A stretch of 64,000 nucleotides of DNA from Jeongeupia naejangsanensis (GTDB lineage Bacteria > Pseudomonadota > Gammaproteobacteria > Burkholderiales > Chitinibacteraceae): assembly GCF_016865585.1 (NCBI RefSeq), contig NZ_JAESND010000006.1, forward strand, positions 173,593 to 237,592. The letters run 5' to 3'. The position numbers and the translations under genes are program-made. Below the pieces are notes generated by a model, which saw nothing but the letters and a program-made list of their open reading frames with translations, was not told where the DNA came from and made no database searches. Shown here one piece after another: positions 52,245 through 60,668 of this stretch (position 1 is its first letter; each line of letters starts with the position of its first letter).

Positions 52245-53246
52245 TTAACGCTGCCGGCGGCGCACGCTGGCGTCGATCCAGCGTTCGGGCTCGGCCGGCT
52301 GGCCGGCCAGCAGTGCCAGTACGGCGGCAAGGCTTTCGGCCGCCAGCGCGTGGCTGTCCTGCGCGACCGACTGCACTGCCTGCGGCAGGCAGTCGAGCAG
52401 GGGGTGATCGTCGAAGGTCAGCAGGAAGTCCGGCCCGGCGCCGCCATGCGCGTTGACGAAGGCCAGTACGCCCTCGAGCAGCGTGATCCCGCCGGTGAAG
52501 ACGGCCTGCGGGTAACGCCCGTGCCGGGCGACCCAGTCGGCCAGCCGGGTCTGGCCCGACGCGCGCAGGTAGTCGCGTTCGCTGATCCAGTCATCGGCGG
52601 GCACGATGCCGGCCTGATCGAGCGCGGCGCGATAGCCGGCGAGCCGGTCGGCGCTGGTCGACAGGCTGGCACCGCCGCCGATGTAGAGGATTTCGTGCGC
52701 ACCGCGCGCGATGGCATCGGCGACCAGCGCTTCGGTGGCGGCCGCGGCGGCCGTCACGATGAAGGGCGTCGGGCTGCCGCCGACACGACGGTCGGCGAAC
52801 ACCAGCGGCAAACGCTTAGCCCAGCCGGCGTAGGCAGCCGGGTCGGCGCTGCAGGGCACGACGATCAGGCCGTCGACCTGGCGGGCGAGCAGCTGGCCGA
52901 TGCCGGCGGCCTCCTGCTCTGGGTCGTCGCCGCTGCTGACGGTCATCAACTGGTAGCCAGCGGCGCGTGCCAGCGGCTCGAGCGCTTCGGCGAGGCTGGC
53001 ATGGGCGAAGTTGGTCAGCTGCGGCACGACGAGGCCCAGCGTGTGGCTGGCGCGCGAGCGCAACGCGCGTGCCGACTGCGAGGGCTGGAACTGATGCTCG
53101 GCGGCCACGGCGAGGACACGCTGGCTGGTGGATTCGGAAATCCGGTATGCCCCGGCACGGCCGTTGAGGACCAGGCTGGCCGTGGTGCGTGAGACGCTGG
53201 CGAGCCGGGCAATGTCGTCGATGGTCAGGCGGGTGAAGGAAGACAC
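52245..53246 (-). CDS. rbsR: LacI-family regulator, probable ribose operon repressor
   Basis: 333 residues from a GTG start. N-terminal LacI helix-turn-helix (LTIDDIARLASVSRTTASLVLNG) with the Cra/FruR-like continuation GRAGAYRISESTSQRVLAVA. The sugar-binding domain follows (LGLVVPQLTNFAHASLAEAL, DGLIVVPCS, TGGITLLEGVLAF, LLTFDDHPLLD). It lies upstream of rbsK on the same strand. Sharing of its operator with the operon suggests repression of both. The symbol is by context; the ligand is not proven. Confidence 0.8.
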   Translation of the reverse strand: MSSFTRLTIDDIARLASVSRTTASLVLNGRAGAYRISESTSQRVLAVAAEHQFQPSQSARALRSRASHTLGLVVPQLTNFAHASLAEALEPLARAAGYQLMTVSSGDDPEQEAAGIGQLLARQVDGLIVVPCSADPAAYAGWAKRLPLVFADRRVGGSPTPFIVTAAAAATEALVADAIARGAHEILYIGGGASLSTSADRLAGYRAALDQAGIVPADDWISERDYLRASGQTRLADWVARHGRYPQAVFTGGITLLEGVLAFVNAHGGAGPDFLLTFDDHPLLDCLPQAVQSVAQDSHALAAESLAAVLALLAGQPAEPERWIDASVRRRQR

Positions 53247-53262
53247 GATGGGTGGCGGATTT

Positions 53263-53279
53263 GCTAAATCGTATTCAGC
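53263..53279. promoter_or_regulatory. Second Cra/RbsR-like operator, before rbsR
   Basis: GCTAAATCGTATTCAGC, 13 of 17 bases identical to the site at 52090. It starts 17 bp upstream of the rbsR GTG, so autoregulation is likely. Confidence 0.65.
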
Positions 53280-53321
53280 TTAACGGGCACAACGGTTTGG
53301 AACAAGGCGATCGAACACCGT

Positions 53322-53822
53322 TCAGCGTGTGCGGCCGCCACCACTGTTGGGCCACCAGGCGAACTGCCATTCGGCAAACGTCTTCTTGTCGGCGAAGCCG
53401 CCGAACTGCGTCGGGAAATTCGACTGCTTCAGCGGCACTTTGGCCGATTTGCTGTACACGCCCATGAAGCCGCCGCCGGGCGCGCCGATATAGCCCCAGT
53501 CCTCGCCGGTCATCGGGTCCTTGTAGGCACGGCGCAGAAAGCGGCGGGCAAACGGGACGCGGGGGTCCTGAACCAGATCCTGCAGGCGTTTGGGGTACTG
53601 GGTGCCTTCGGCGCCCTGGATGGCGGTATAGCCTTTGATCGCCAGGCGGATTTCGTCGCCGACACGCAGCAGTTCCTGCTCGCGTTCGCGTTGCAGCCGG
53701 TTCTGCCAGACGTCGCCGACAAGGCCGAGGTAGATGCCCATCACGAGCACCATCATCAGCACCCACAAATAGGCAAAGCCCGAGTACCGGCGCGGGCTAG
53801 AGGTCCAGGTACGGTTTGCCAT
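53322..53822 (-). CDS. Pseudopilin-like protein lacking Glu5
   Basis: 166 residues from MANRTWTSSPRRYSGFAYLWV. A prepilin-like N-terminus (basic lead, Gly, hydrophobic helix) is present, but after the likely cleavage the fifth residue is Trp rather than Glu, as in minor pseudopilins of the GspK kind. The soluble domain has LGLVGDVWQNRL, AIKGYTAIQGAEGTQYP and a C-terminal QFAWWPNSGGGRTR. It overlaps the previous pseudopilin gene by 26 bp and is the last gene of the operon. Confidence 0.7.
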   Translation of the reverse strand: MANRTWTSSPRRYSGFAYLWVLMMVLVMGIYLGLVGDVWQNRLQREREQELLRVGDEIRLAIKGYTAIQGAEGTQYPKRLQDLVQDPRVPFARRFLRRAYKDPMTGEDWGYIGAPGGGFMGVYSKSAKVPLKQSNFPTQFGGFADKKTFAEWQFAWWPNSGGGRTR

Positions 53823-54174
53823 CGCTGTCATTGCCTTGGGCACCGCTCTTGACGTCGTAGACGCCGCTGCCGCCTTCCGGCGTGATCGTGCGCCACGCAT
53901 CGCGGCGGTTGGCGACCGGATCGAGCGGCATTTCGCGCAGGTAATGGCGCTGGACCAGCTCGTCCAGTGTCGCCGGATAGCGGCCGGTATCGGCGTAGAA
54001 CTTGTCGATCGCATCGCGCATGGCGACAAGATTGTGTTTCAGCACGGTCTCGGCGGCGCGGTCGGTCTGCTGGAAATAGCGCGGTACGACCAGCGTCAGC
54101 AGGCTGGCCATGATGGCGAGCACGACAAGCAGTTCGATCAGGGTAAAGCCGCGTCGGCGGCGGGAAGAGGACAT
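53797..54174 (-). CDS. Type II-like pseudopilin
   Basis: 125 residues from MSSSRRRRGFTLIELLVVLA, a textbook type III signal (RRRRG^FTLIE, Glu5 present). The soluble part has LVAMRDAIDKFYADTGRYPAT, DELVQRHYLREMP and PYLDL, typical of the major-pseudopilin (GspG-like) fold. It belongs to the secretion operon and would be cut by a prepilin peptidase coded elsewhere. Confidence 0.85.
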   Translation of the reverse strand: MSSSRRRRGFTLIELLVVLAIMASLLTLVVPRYFQQTDRAAETVLKHNLVAMRDAIDKFYADTGRYPATLDELVQRHYLREMPLDPVANRRDAWRTITPEGGSGVYDVKSGAQGNDSDGKPYLDL

Positions 54175-54181
54175 CGTGGGA

Positions 54182-54655
54182 TCACCAGTCGCGGTACGGC
54201 GTGCCGTTGAGGCCGGTGCCGTTGGAACGTGTGTAGACATCGTAGACGTCGCGGCCTTCCTGTGGCGAATCGGGCGGGCTGGCGTAGCTGCGGATGCCCC
54301 AGGTCTGGACATTGCTCATGCTCGGGCAGTCGCAGAACGGGTCGCGCGGAATACGTCGCAGGAAGTAGATTTTCTTGCCGGTCGGGTCCTTGGCATCCTT
54401 GACGCCATCGGCGAGCACCGCCAGTTCGGGGGGATAGCCGGTGTCCTCGAGCGACTTGCTGACCCGACCGTCGTCGACCGCCTGCTTGTAGGCGTCGATC
54501 GCACCGCGAATCTGCCACAGTGCCTGGCGCAGTTCGGACTCGCGGTTCCGCGTTGCCGCGACCTGCGACAGCGGCAGGGCCACTGTCGCGAGGACGGCGA
54601 GGATGGTCAGCGTCACCATCAGCTCGATCAGCGTGAATCCGCGCGCGCGTTGCAT
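54182..54655 (-). CDS. Type II-like pseudopilin
   Basis: 157 residues from MQRARGFTLIELMVTLTILA, again G^FTLIE with Glu5. The soluble domain shows WQIRGAIDAYKQAVDDG, LRRIPRDPFCDCPSM and a DVYTRSNGTGLNGTPYRDW end, which suggest a GspG/GspI-like fold with a calcium-type loop. It follows the secretin gene by 7 bp. Confidence 0.85.
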   Translation of the reverse strand: MQRARGFTLIELMVTLTILAVLATVALPLSQVAATRNRESELRQALWQIRGAIDAYKQAVDDGRVSKSLEDTGYPPELAVLADGVKDAKDPTGKKIYFLRRIPRDPFCDCPSMSNVQTWGIRSYASPPDSPQEGRDVYDVYTRSNGTGLNGTPYRDW

Positions 54656-54662
54656 GGCGGCC

Positions 54663-56609
54663 TCAGCGGCGTCCCAGACCGCTGCGCGGCACCGGCGTCG
54701 TGGCGTCGGCCGGCGCTTGGGCCGCAGGTGCCGGTGCGGCAGCAGGCGGCGGCGCGACCGGTACCGGAGCAGGTGCTGGCGGCGGCGCGCTGACGGCGCC
54801 CCCCTGGGCCGAGTAGGTCATCGTCGACGCGTTGCGCAAGCGCAGCGGATCGGTCGAGATCGACGCGTCGGTTCCGCTGTCGAACTGGGTCACGTAGCTG
54901 CTGGGAATCGGCAGGTTGCGGACGATGCGCGGTGTGATCGACAGCACCAGTTCGGTCTTTTGCGACGAATCCGACTTGCTGCCGAAGATGCGGTCGAGGA
55001 TCGGCAGCTCGCCGAGGCCCGGAATCGCGTTGCCGGTACTCTGGCTGTTGCGGCTCAGCAGGCCGGCAAGGATTTGCGTCTCGCCGTCGCGCCCGCTCAT
55101 GACGGTTTCGGCACGTCGGGTGCCGATCTGGTACACGAGCAGGCCGGTTTTGGTGGTCTGCTTGTCGGTGACGTTGGACACCTCGAGCTGGACCTTGACG
55201 CCGATGTCGCCGTCGGTGCCGATGGTCGGTTCGACGTTCAGGGTCAGGCCGACGTCCTGATAGCTGACGGTTTCGCTGACCACCCCGTTCGAGTTGACCG
55301 TCGTCACGACCGGCAGCCGGTCGCCGATCAGGATCTTGGCCTTGTCGCGGTTCTTCACCCGGATTTTCGGGTTGGCCAGAATGGTGCCCGCGCCCTTGGC
55401 ATGAGAGAGGTTGGCGGTGATCGTCGGACTGCCGACGTTGACCAGCACATTGCCCTTGTTGAGGCTGGAAAGCTGGTCGAGCCCGATCTGCCCGGGCGTG
55501 AACGTTCCCTTGCTGGTGTCGGTCGCGCCGGTGAAGCCACCGACCGTCGCGCTGACGCTGTCCGGGTAGCGGATGCCGAGATTGAGCGTATCGCTGCTGT
55601 TGACTTCGAGCACTTCGACGTCGAATACCACCTCGGATTGCGGCAGATCCTGTGCGGCGATCAGCCGTTCGGCGACGGAGATCGCTTCGGGCGTGTCGCG
55701 CATCACCAGCATGTTCAGGCGCTCGTCGATGTAGACGTCGCGCGTCTTGACCATCTGCTTGAGCATCGACAGCACCTGCTTCGGGTCGGCGTTGCTCAGG
55801 TAGAAGGTCCGCATCACCAGATCCTTGTAGTCGCGGTCCTTATCGGGGCGCTTCGGATAAATCAGGATGGTGTTGTCGTTGAGGATCTTCTTGTCGAGCT
55901 GGTTGGTCGCGAGGATCAGGTTGATCACGTCCTCGACCGTGGTGTCGCGGGCGAAGATCGTCGTGCGCAGGTTGGCCGGCACGTCGCGGTCGAAAATGAA
56001 GTTGACCTTGCCGATGCGCGCGACGATGTCGAACACGCTCATCACCGGCTGATCGCGGAACTGCAGCGAAATCGGGCTCTTCAGCGCTTGCGCCAAGGCA
56101 GGGCGCAGATTGGCTTCGCGCGCCTTGCGGTTTTCGATGTCGTCCTTGAGTTTGACCGCCTGCGGGTTGCGCGGGTTTTCCGCCAGCACCTGACGAACGA
56201 TGTCGAGGGCTTCGTCGGGACGCTGTTCCTTGATCTCGCCGGCGAACTTGAGCATCGAATCGCTGCGCACCGAGCGCTCGAGCTGGCGCATGCCTTCCTG
56301 CGCGCGCACATTGCCCGGATCCCAGGACAGCATCTGCTGGTAGCGCGCCAGCGCCGCGGCCATGTCGCCACGGGCACGGGCGGTTTCGGCATCCTGCAGC
56401 AGCTGACCGAGCAACTGGTCGAGCTGTCGGCGATAGGTGGTCCGCAGCTTGATGTCGTCCGGATACTGCTGCACCGCGGTCTGCAGCGCCTTCAGGCCTT
56501 CCTGCGTATCGCCTTGCTGGATCATCGCTTCGCCCTGCTTGCGAGCGCTGTCGGCGGCACAGCCTGCGAGCATCGCGGCCAGAATGGTGACGGTCAACGC
56601 GCGTTTCAC
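54663..56609 (-). CDS. Secretin of the type II/IV-like system, lipoprotein with TPR
   Basis: 648 residues. Lipobox LAGC at residue 17, a helical TPR-like N-terminal region (residues 20-160), a small STN-like domain (SPISLQFRDQPVMSVFDIVA), secretin N1 (FYLSNADPKQVLSMLKQM) and the C-terminal secretin core (VSYQDVGLTLNVEPTIG, IPGLGELPILDRIFGSKS, ELVLSITPRIV). A Pro/Ala tail ends it. It forms the outer-membrane pore. The TPR-fused form resembles MshL/PilQ-like secretins. Confidence 0.92.
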   Translation of the reverse strand: MKRALTVTILAAMLAGCAADSARKQGEAMIQQGDTQEGLKALQTAVQQYPDDIKLRTTYRRQLDQLLGQLLQDAETARARGDMAAALARYQQMLSWDPGNVRAQEGMRQLERSVRSDSMLKFAGEIKEQRPDEALDIVRQVLAENPRNPQAVKLKDDIENRKAREANLRPALAQALKSPISLQFRDQPVMSVFDIVARIGKVNFIFDRDVPANLRTTIFARDTTVEDVINLILATNQLDKKILNDNTILIYPKRPDKDRDYKDLVMRTFYLSNADPKQVLSMLKQMVKTRDVYIDERLNMLVMRDTPEAISVAERLIAAQDLPQSEVVFDVEVLEVNSSDTLNLGIRYPDSVSATVGGFTGATDTSKGTFTPGQIGLDQLSSLNKGNVLVNVGSPTITANLSHAKGAGTILANPKIRVKNRDKAKILIGDRLPVVTTVNSNGVVSETVSYQDVGLTLNVEPTIGTDGDIGVKVQLEVSNVTDKQTTKTGLLVYQIGTRRAETVMSGRDGETQILAGLLSRNSQSTGNAIPGLGELPILDRIFGSKSDSSQKTELVLSITPRIVRNLPIPSSYVTQFDSGTDASISTDPLRLRNASTMTYSAQGGAVSAPPPAPAPVPVAPPPAAAPAPAAQAPADATTPVPRSGLGRR

Positions 56610-57145
56610 GGCGTTCCTCCTATCGGCAGCGTTTGCTGCTGATTCAATGGCATGAATGTAAAGGTAATGAGGTCACGGCCGACCTTGTCGACGCGCCACG
56701 TACCCAGCAGGGTTTCGCCTTGCTGGATGCGCCCGAGCGCATCGCAGCGGTTGCAGACGACGTACTGGTCATTGCCGGCCTGCAGCACGACGTAGTCGGT
56801 GCCGCGTTCGTGCCAGGTCGAGACGACCTGGAACGGCAGCGGTGGCGCGACCGGCACCGGGGTCGGTGTCGGTTTGGCCGGCGGTGGCGGTGGGGGCGGG
56901 GGTGGTGCCCATGTCTGTTTCGGGAACAGGTTGACGGCGCTGGCGGTCGACGCGGCCGAGGCACGGACGGCGGCGACGCGGGCGACCGAACTCGCTTCGG
57001 AAGCGATTTCGCGTGCCGGCATGCTGCGCGGTTTGCGCGCGGCCACGTCGGTATCGGACGGCGTATCGCCGCCTTCCTTCCAGATCGTGTAGCCGGTCAG
57101 CAGCACGGTGACGGCCAGGATGATTTGCAGCGGGCGCGAGAGCAT
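56606..57145 (-). CDS. GspC/PilP-like inner-membrane protein
   Basis: 179 residues. One N-terminal membrane helix (LQIILAVTVLLTGYTIW), a Ser/Ala-rich linker, nine prolines in a row around residue 85, and a C-terminal HR/PilP-like domain (VVLQAGNDQYVVCNRCD, TLLGTWRVDKVGRDLITFTF). It would link the secretin to the inner-membrane platform. The ATGA overlap with the secretin supports this. Confidence 0.7.
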   Translation of the reverse strand: MLSRPLQIILAVTVLLTGYTIWKEGGDTPSDTDVAARKPRSMPAREIASEASSVARVAAVRASAASTASAVNLFPKQTWAPPPPPPPPPAKPTPTPVPVAPPLPFQVVSTWHERGTDYVVLQAGNDQYVVCNRCDALGRIQQGETLLGTWRVDKVGRDLITFTFMPLNQQQTLPIGGTP

Positions 57146-57705
57146 CAGCGTCCCCCCTTGGCAACCGGCTGCGGATTGGCCACCTCGGTCAGGTAGGAGA
57201 GTTGCAGCTGGATCGCCAGCATTTCCTCGCCGATCTGCTGGCGGCTCATGCTGACCGATTCGATCCGTACGCCCGGAATCGCCGTCAGGGCGCGCATGAA
57301 CGCGCGCAGCGACGGGTAGTTGCCGCTGGCCGGGAACTGCAGGCCGAAGCGCATCAGATGGCCATCCCCCTCGGTCAGGCTCTTGTAGTCGCTCTGGATC
57401 ACTCCGATGCCGTGCTGGGTGGCGAGTTCGGAGAGTTCGCCGAGAAAGGCGGTAAAGCTGCTGTCCGGGCGCAAGCGGACGTAGGCGGCTTCGCTGGCAA
57501 CTTCGCTGGCGCGGGCGACCTGACGCAGCTCGCCGCGTTTAGCGGCAACCGCGACTTCACGTTTGTCGAGATCGCGCTCGATCGGTTCGACCTGCTGCTT
57601 CAGCAACAGCGCAGCCATGATGATCAGCGCGAGGCCGACCCAGCCGAGGGTGCCGGCGTAGCGTGGCCAGCGGCGCAGGTGCCAGACGATCTGTTGGGTT
57701 TTCAT
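57145..57705 (-). CDS. PilO/GspM-like assembly protein
   Basis: 186 residues with one N-terminal membrane helix (LGWVGLALIIMAALLL), a coiled-coil (EPIERDLDKREVAVAAKRGELRQ) and a ferredoxin-like domain (LHRFGLQFPASGNYPSLRAFM-type, IPGVRIESVSMSRQQIG). It is the PilO-type member of a PilM-N-O-P series and overlaps its neighbours by 1-4 bases. Confidence 0.75.
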   Translation of the reverse strand: MKTQQIVWHLRRWPRYAGTLGWVGLALIIMAALLLKQQVEPIERDLDKREVAVAAKRGELRQVARASEVASEAAYVRLRPDSSFTAFLGELSELATQHGIGVIQSDYKSLTEGDGHLMRFGLQFPASGNYPSLRAFMRALTAIPGVRIESVSMSRQQIGEEMLAIQLQLSYLTEVANPQPVAKGGR

Positions 57706-58232
57706 GGCGCCTCCGTCGCGCGCCAGCGCACTTCAACCGCGGCACCGGTCGGCTTGAACGGATCGGCGGGCTTGAGCGATTGCCGCGCCAGCGAGACCTG
57801 GGCGATGTCGGGTTGCAGCGCCAGCGCATCGATCCACGCCAGCAGGTCTTTCTGCGTCTTGGCCTCGAGTTCGAGCTTGAGGCTGCGTTCGGTCGTGCTG
57901 ACGTCGATCTTGGTGTAGGCAATCGCCGGTACCCAGGCGGCTTCGAGCGCGGCCAGTCCGGCTTCGGGCGACGCGTACTGGGCGTGCTCGATGGCCGCGA
58001 CCTTGTCGTTCAGCGGGGCTTCCTTCTGTGCTTCGAGCTTCGAGGTTTCCTGCTTTTTCATCAGCCACGACACTTCGGCTTCCTGGGTGTCGATGAGCTT
58101 GCGGCGTTCCTCGGCGACGTCCTGGCGCGACAGCACCCAGAGCAGCACCACGACACCGGCGGCGATCAGGACCAGTCCGAGCCACGGTGTGGCCGTCGGC
58201 TTGCGGTGGAAATCGAGCTGGACCGGTTTCAT
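57702..58232 (-). CDS. PilN/GspL-like assembly protein
   Basis: 176 residues from MKPVQLDFHRKPTATPW with a membrane helix (LGLVLIAAGVVVLLWVLS) followed by a coiled-coil (VAEERRKLIDTQEAEVSWLMKKQETS) and a small ferredoxin-like domain (LELEAKTQKDLLAWIDAL). This is the PilN layout. It overlaps the PilM-like gene by 4 bases. Confidence 0.75.
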   Translation of the reverse strand: MKPVQLDFHRKPTATPWLGLVLIAAGVVVLLWVLSRQDVAEERRKLIDTQEAEVSWLMKKQETSKLEAQKEAPLNDKVAAIEHAQYASPEAGLAALEAAWVPAIAYTKIDVSTTERSLKLELEAKTQKDLLAWIDALALQPDIAQVSLARQSLKPADPFKPTGAAVEVRWRATEAP

Positions 58233-59029
58233 GCGCTGACCTCCGGTCGTGCCCACTCGCGTGCGGCATCGAGCAACGGATGCAGGCCGCCCAGCCATTC
58301 GACGTCGAAGCTCTCGTCGTGATGCTCGACGGGCGCCTGCGTCGAGGCGAGGTAGAGGTCATGCGGAACGAAGTCGCTGGCCAGCATCGCTGCATCGCGG
58401 ACCAGCGACGCCAGCGAGGCGCCGCTCAGTCCGCCGGCCGGTGCGGGCAGGGTGACGACGCCGCGCCAGCTGCGCTGTTTGCGGAACAGGCAGGTGACGT
58501 GTTCGTGTTCGGCAAGAATCAGTGCGAACTCGCGCGACTTGAAATCGCTGCGGTAGCGATTGGTGACGTCGGTCAGCAGCGGTGCAACCGCCTGCAGCTT
58601 GCACCGGCGGGTGCGCGCCAGCTCGATCAGCGTCTGGTACAGCCCCTGGTCGACGGCGGCGGCAAGCCGCGGCGCGCCATAGCTGCCATCCTCGATGGCC
58701 ACGCGCCAGGTATCGGTGGCGACGTTGAACTGCGAGGCCATCAGTACGCGGGCGTAGCCCTGCCAGTCGGCGTCGCGCTTCAGGTTGTCCTGCCAGGGCA
58801 GGACGCTGTAGCGCACCCACGGTGCGCCTAGATGCAGCGTCAGCGTATCGAAACGGCCGGACGGTGCGTCGGCCAGCAGTTGCTGCAAGCGCAGCACCGC
58901 GGTGTCGGCGGTGCCATCGATGAGTTCGGCGCGACGCACGACCGGACCGCGCGGCCAGCGTGGCCGGCTCGCGAGCAGGACCTGACTGCGCAGCAGCCAG
59001 CCGTGATGGTCAATCGACAAAGGTGACAC
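58229..59029 (-). CDS. PilM/GspL-cytoplasmic-like protein
   Basis: 266 residues from a GTG start that overlaps the ATPase gene by 20 bp. It looks like a reduced actin-like (PilM) domain: TLHLGAPWVRYSVLPWQDNL, RVAIEDGSYGAPRLAAAVDQ, FALILAEHEHVTCLFRK. Clear ATP-binding motifs are not visible, so it may have lost nucleotide binding. It would pair with the PilN-like protein to form the cytoplasmic ring. Confidence 0.65.
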   Translation of the reverse strand: MSPLSIDHHGWLLRSQVLLASRPRWPRGPVVRRAELIDGTADTAVLRLQQLLADAPSGRFDTLTLHLGAPWVRYSVLPWQDNLKRDADWQGYARVLMASQFNVATDTWRVAIEDGSYGAPRLAAAVDQGLYQTLIELARTRRCKLQAVAPLLTDVTNRYRSDFKSREFALILAEHEHVTCLFRKQRSWRGVVTLPAPAGGLSGASLASLVRDAAMLASDFVPHDLYLASTQAPVEHHDESFDVEWLGGLHPLLDAAREWARPEVSA

Positions 59030-60668
59030 GATTGATTTCCTGCAAGGTGGTTTCGCCGCGCGACACGGCCATCAAGGCCATTTGCCGCATCGACGCAAAG
59101 CCGGTCTGGCTGGCGAGGGTTTTCATTTCGCCGGGGGGCGCGCGGTTGACGATGGCGACCTTGAGATCGTCGTTGAGCCGCAGTACTTCGGCGATGGCCT
59201 TGCGGCCGAGGTAGCCGGTATTGCGGCAGGCCTTGCAGCCGGTGCCCTTGCGGAAGCGCCAGGCGGCAACCTGATCGCGGGAGAGGCCCGAATCCGCCAG
59301 CAGCTCGTCGTCCGGATTGTCGTCGGTGATGCAGTGCGGGCAGATCTTGCGGATCAGCCGCTGCGCGACGACGCCGATCAGCGCGTCAACGAAGCTGTGC
59401 GATTCGACGCCCATGTGCATGAAGCGGTCGAGTACCGAAAAGGCGTTGTTGGCGTGCACCGAGGTCAGCACCAGGTGGCCGGTCAGCGCCGCCTGCACGG
59501 CGATGTTGGCGGTTTCGCCGTCGCGGATTTCGCCGACGAGGATCTTGTCCGGGTCGTGCCGCAGGATCGAGCGCAGGCCGCGCGCGAAGCTCAGCCCCTT
59601 CTTGTCGTTGACCGGAATCTGCAGCACGCCGGGCAGCTGGTACTCGACCGGGTCCTCGATGGTGATGATCTTTTCTTCGCCGGTGTTGATTTCCGACAGC
59701 GTCGCATACAGCGTCGTCGACTTGCCCGAACCGGTCGGCCCGGTCACCAGCAAGAGGCCGTAGGGTTCGTTGGCAAGCGAGCGGATCGCCGCCATCGTCA
59801 CTTCCTCGTGACCGAGGATGTCGAGCCGCAGCTGCTTGAACGAATCGCCGCCACCCTGTTTGTCGAGCACCCGCAGCACGGCGTCCTCGCCATAGATCGA
59901 CGGCATGATCGAGACCCGGAAGTCGATGTCGCGGCCGTTCATGATGACCTTGAAGCGGCCATCCTGCGGAATCCGCCGCTCGGCGATGTCGAGGTCGGCA
60001 AGGACCTTGATCCGCGACACGGTCTGCTCGGCGGTTTCGATGCCGTTGGCGCCACCGATGTGCAACAGCACGCCGTCGATCCGGTACTTGATCGACAGGC
60101 CGGCCGGCGTGCTTTCGAGGTGGATGTCCGATGCCTTGGATTTGAGCGCGTCGTACAGGGTCGAGTTGACCAGTTTGACGACCGGATTGTTGTCGGCGGC
60201 GATCGTCGACAGCGAGATCTCCGGCACGCCGTCATTGCTGGCTTCGCCGTCACCGCCGCCGGCGAGCTGGTCCATCGCCCGGTGGCTGGTTTCGTACTTC
60301 TCCAGATAGCGTGCGACGTCGTCGTAATGGCCGAGTGCATTGCGGAACGCAACCGACAGCCGCTGCAGCGCCCAGTTGCGCGTCGCCGCGTCGAACGGGT
60401 TGCCGTAGACCAGCGACAGGCTGCCGTCGGTGTCCTCGACCAGCACGCACTGGTGCGCGACGGCATCGGCATAGGGCAGCAGGTCGTAGCGCGGAAACAG
60501 TGCGTCGAGGTCCGACCGCGTCAGCGCCGGCAGCCCGAGGAAGGTGCTGACGTCGAAACGGTAGTCGTCGTCGGACACACCGAGCGTCTGCTGCAGCAGC
60601 AAGGGCAGCGGGGTATCGCCGCGGTTGGCGCGCAGGTGCTGGATCAGGTCGAGGGTCAGCGCGGACAT
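59010..60668 (-). CDS. Secretion ATPase (GspE/PilB family)
   Basis: 552 residues from MSALTLDLIQHLRANR. N-terminal GspE_N-type region (TPLPLLLQQTLGVSDDDY), then the motor with Walker A GPTGSGKSTT, Asp box TIEDPVEYQLPGV, Walker B ILVGEIRDGETAN and the zinc tetracysteine CPHC ... CKAC. It powers pseudopilin assembly. Its start overlaps the platform gene's stop as ATGA. Confidence 0.95.
   Translation of the reverse strand: MSALTLDLIQHLRANRGDTPLPLLLQQTLGVSDDDYRFDVSTFLGLPALTRSDLDALFPRYDLLPYADAVAHQCVLVEDTDGSLSLVYGNPFDAATRNWALQRLSVAFRNALGHYDDVARYLEKYETSHRAMDQLAGGGDGEASNDGVPEISLSTIAADNNPVVKLVNSTLYDALKSKASDIHLESTPAGLSIKYRIDGVLLHIGGANGIETAEQTVSRIKVLADLDIAERRIPQDGRFKVIMNGRDIDFRVSIMPSIYGEDAVLRVLDKQGGGDSFKQLRLDILGHEEVTMAAIRSLANEPYGLLLVTGPTGSGKSTTLYATLSEINTGEEKIITIEDPVEYQLPGVLQIPVNDKKGLSFARGLRSILRHDPDKILVGEIRDGETANIAVQAALTGHLVLTSVHANNAFSVLDRFMHMGVESHSFVDALIGVVAQRLIRKICPHCITDDNPDDELLADSGLSRDQVAAWRFRKGTGCKACRNTGYLGRKAIAEVLRLNDDLKVAIVNRAPPGEMKTLASQTGFASMRQMALMAVSRGETTLQEINRVTFVD

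Noticed and set aside
54603..56642. Long plus-strand open frame opposite the secretin
   Set aside because: Its translation is low-complexity and mirrors the secretin gene's third-position GC bias; the minus strand has clear secretin motifs.
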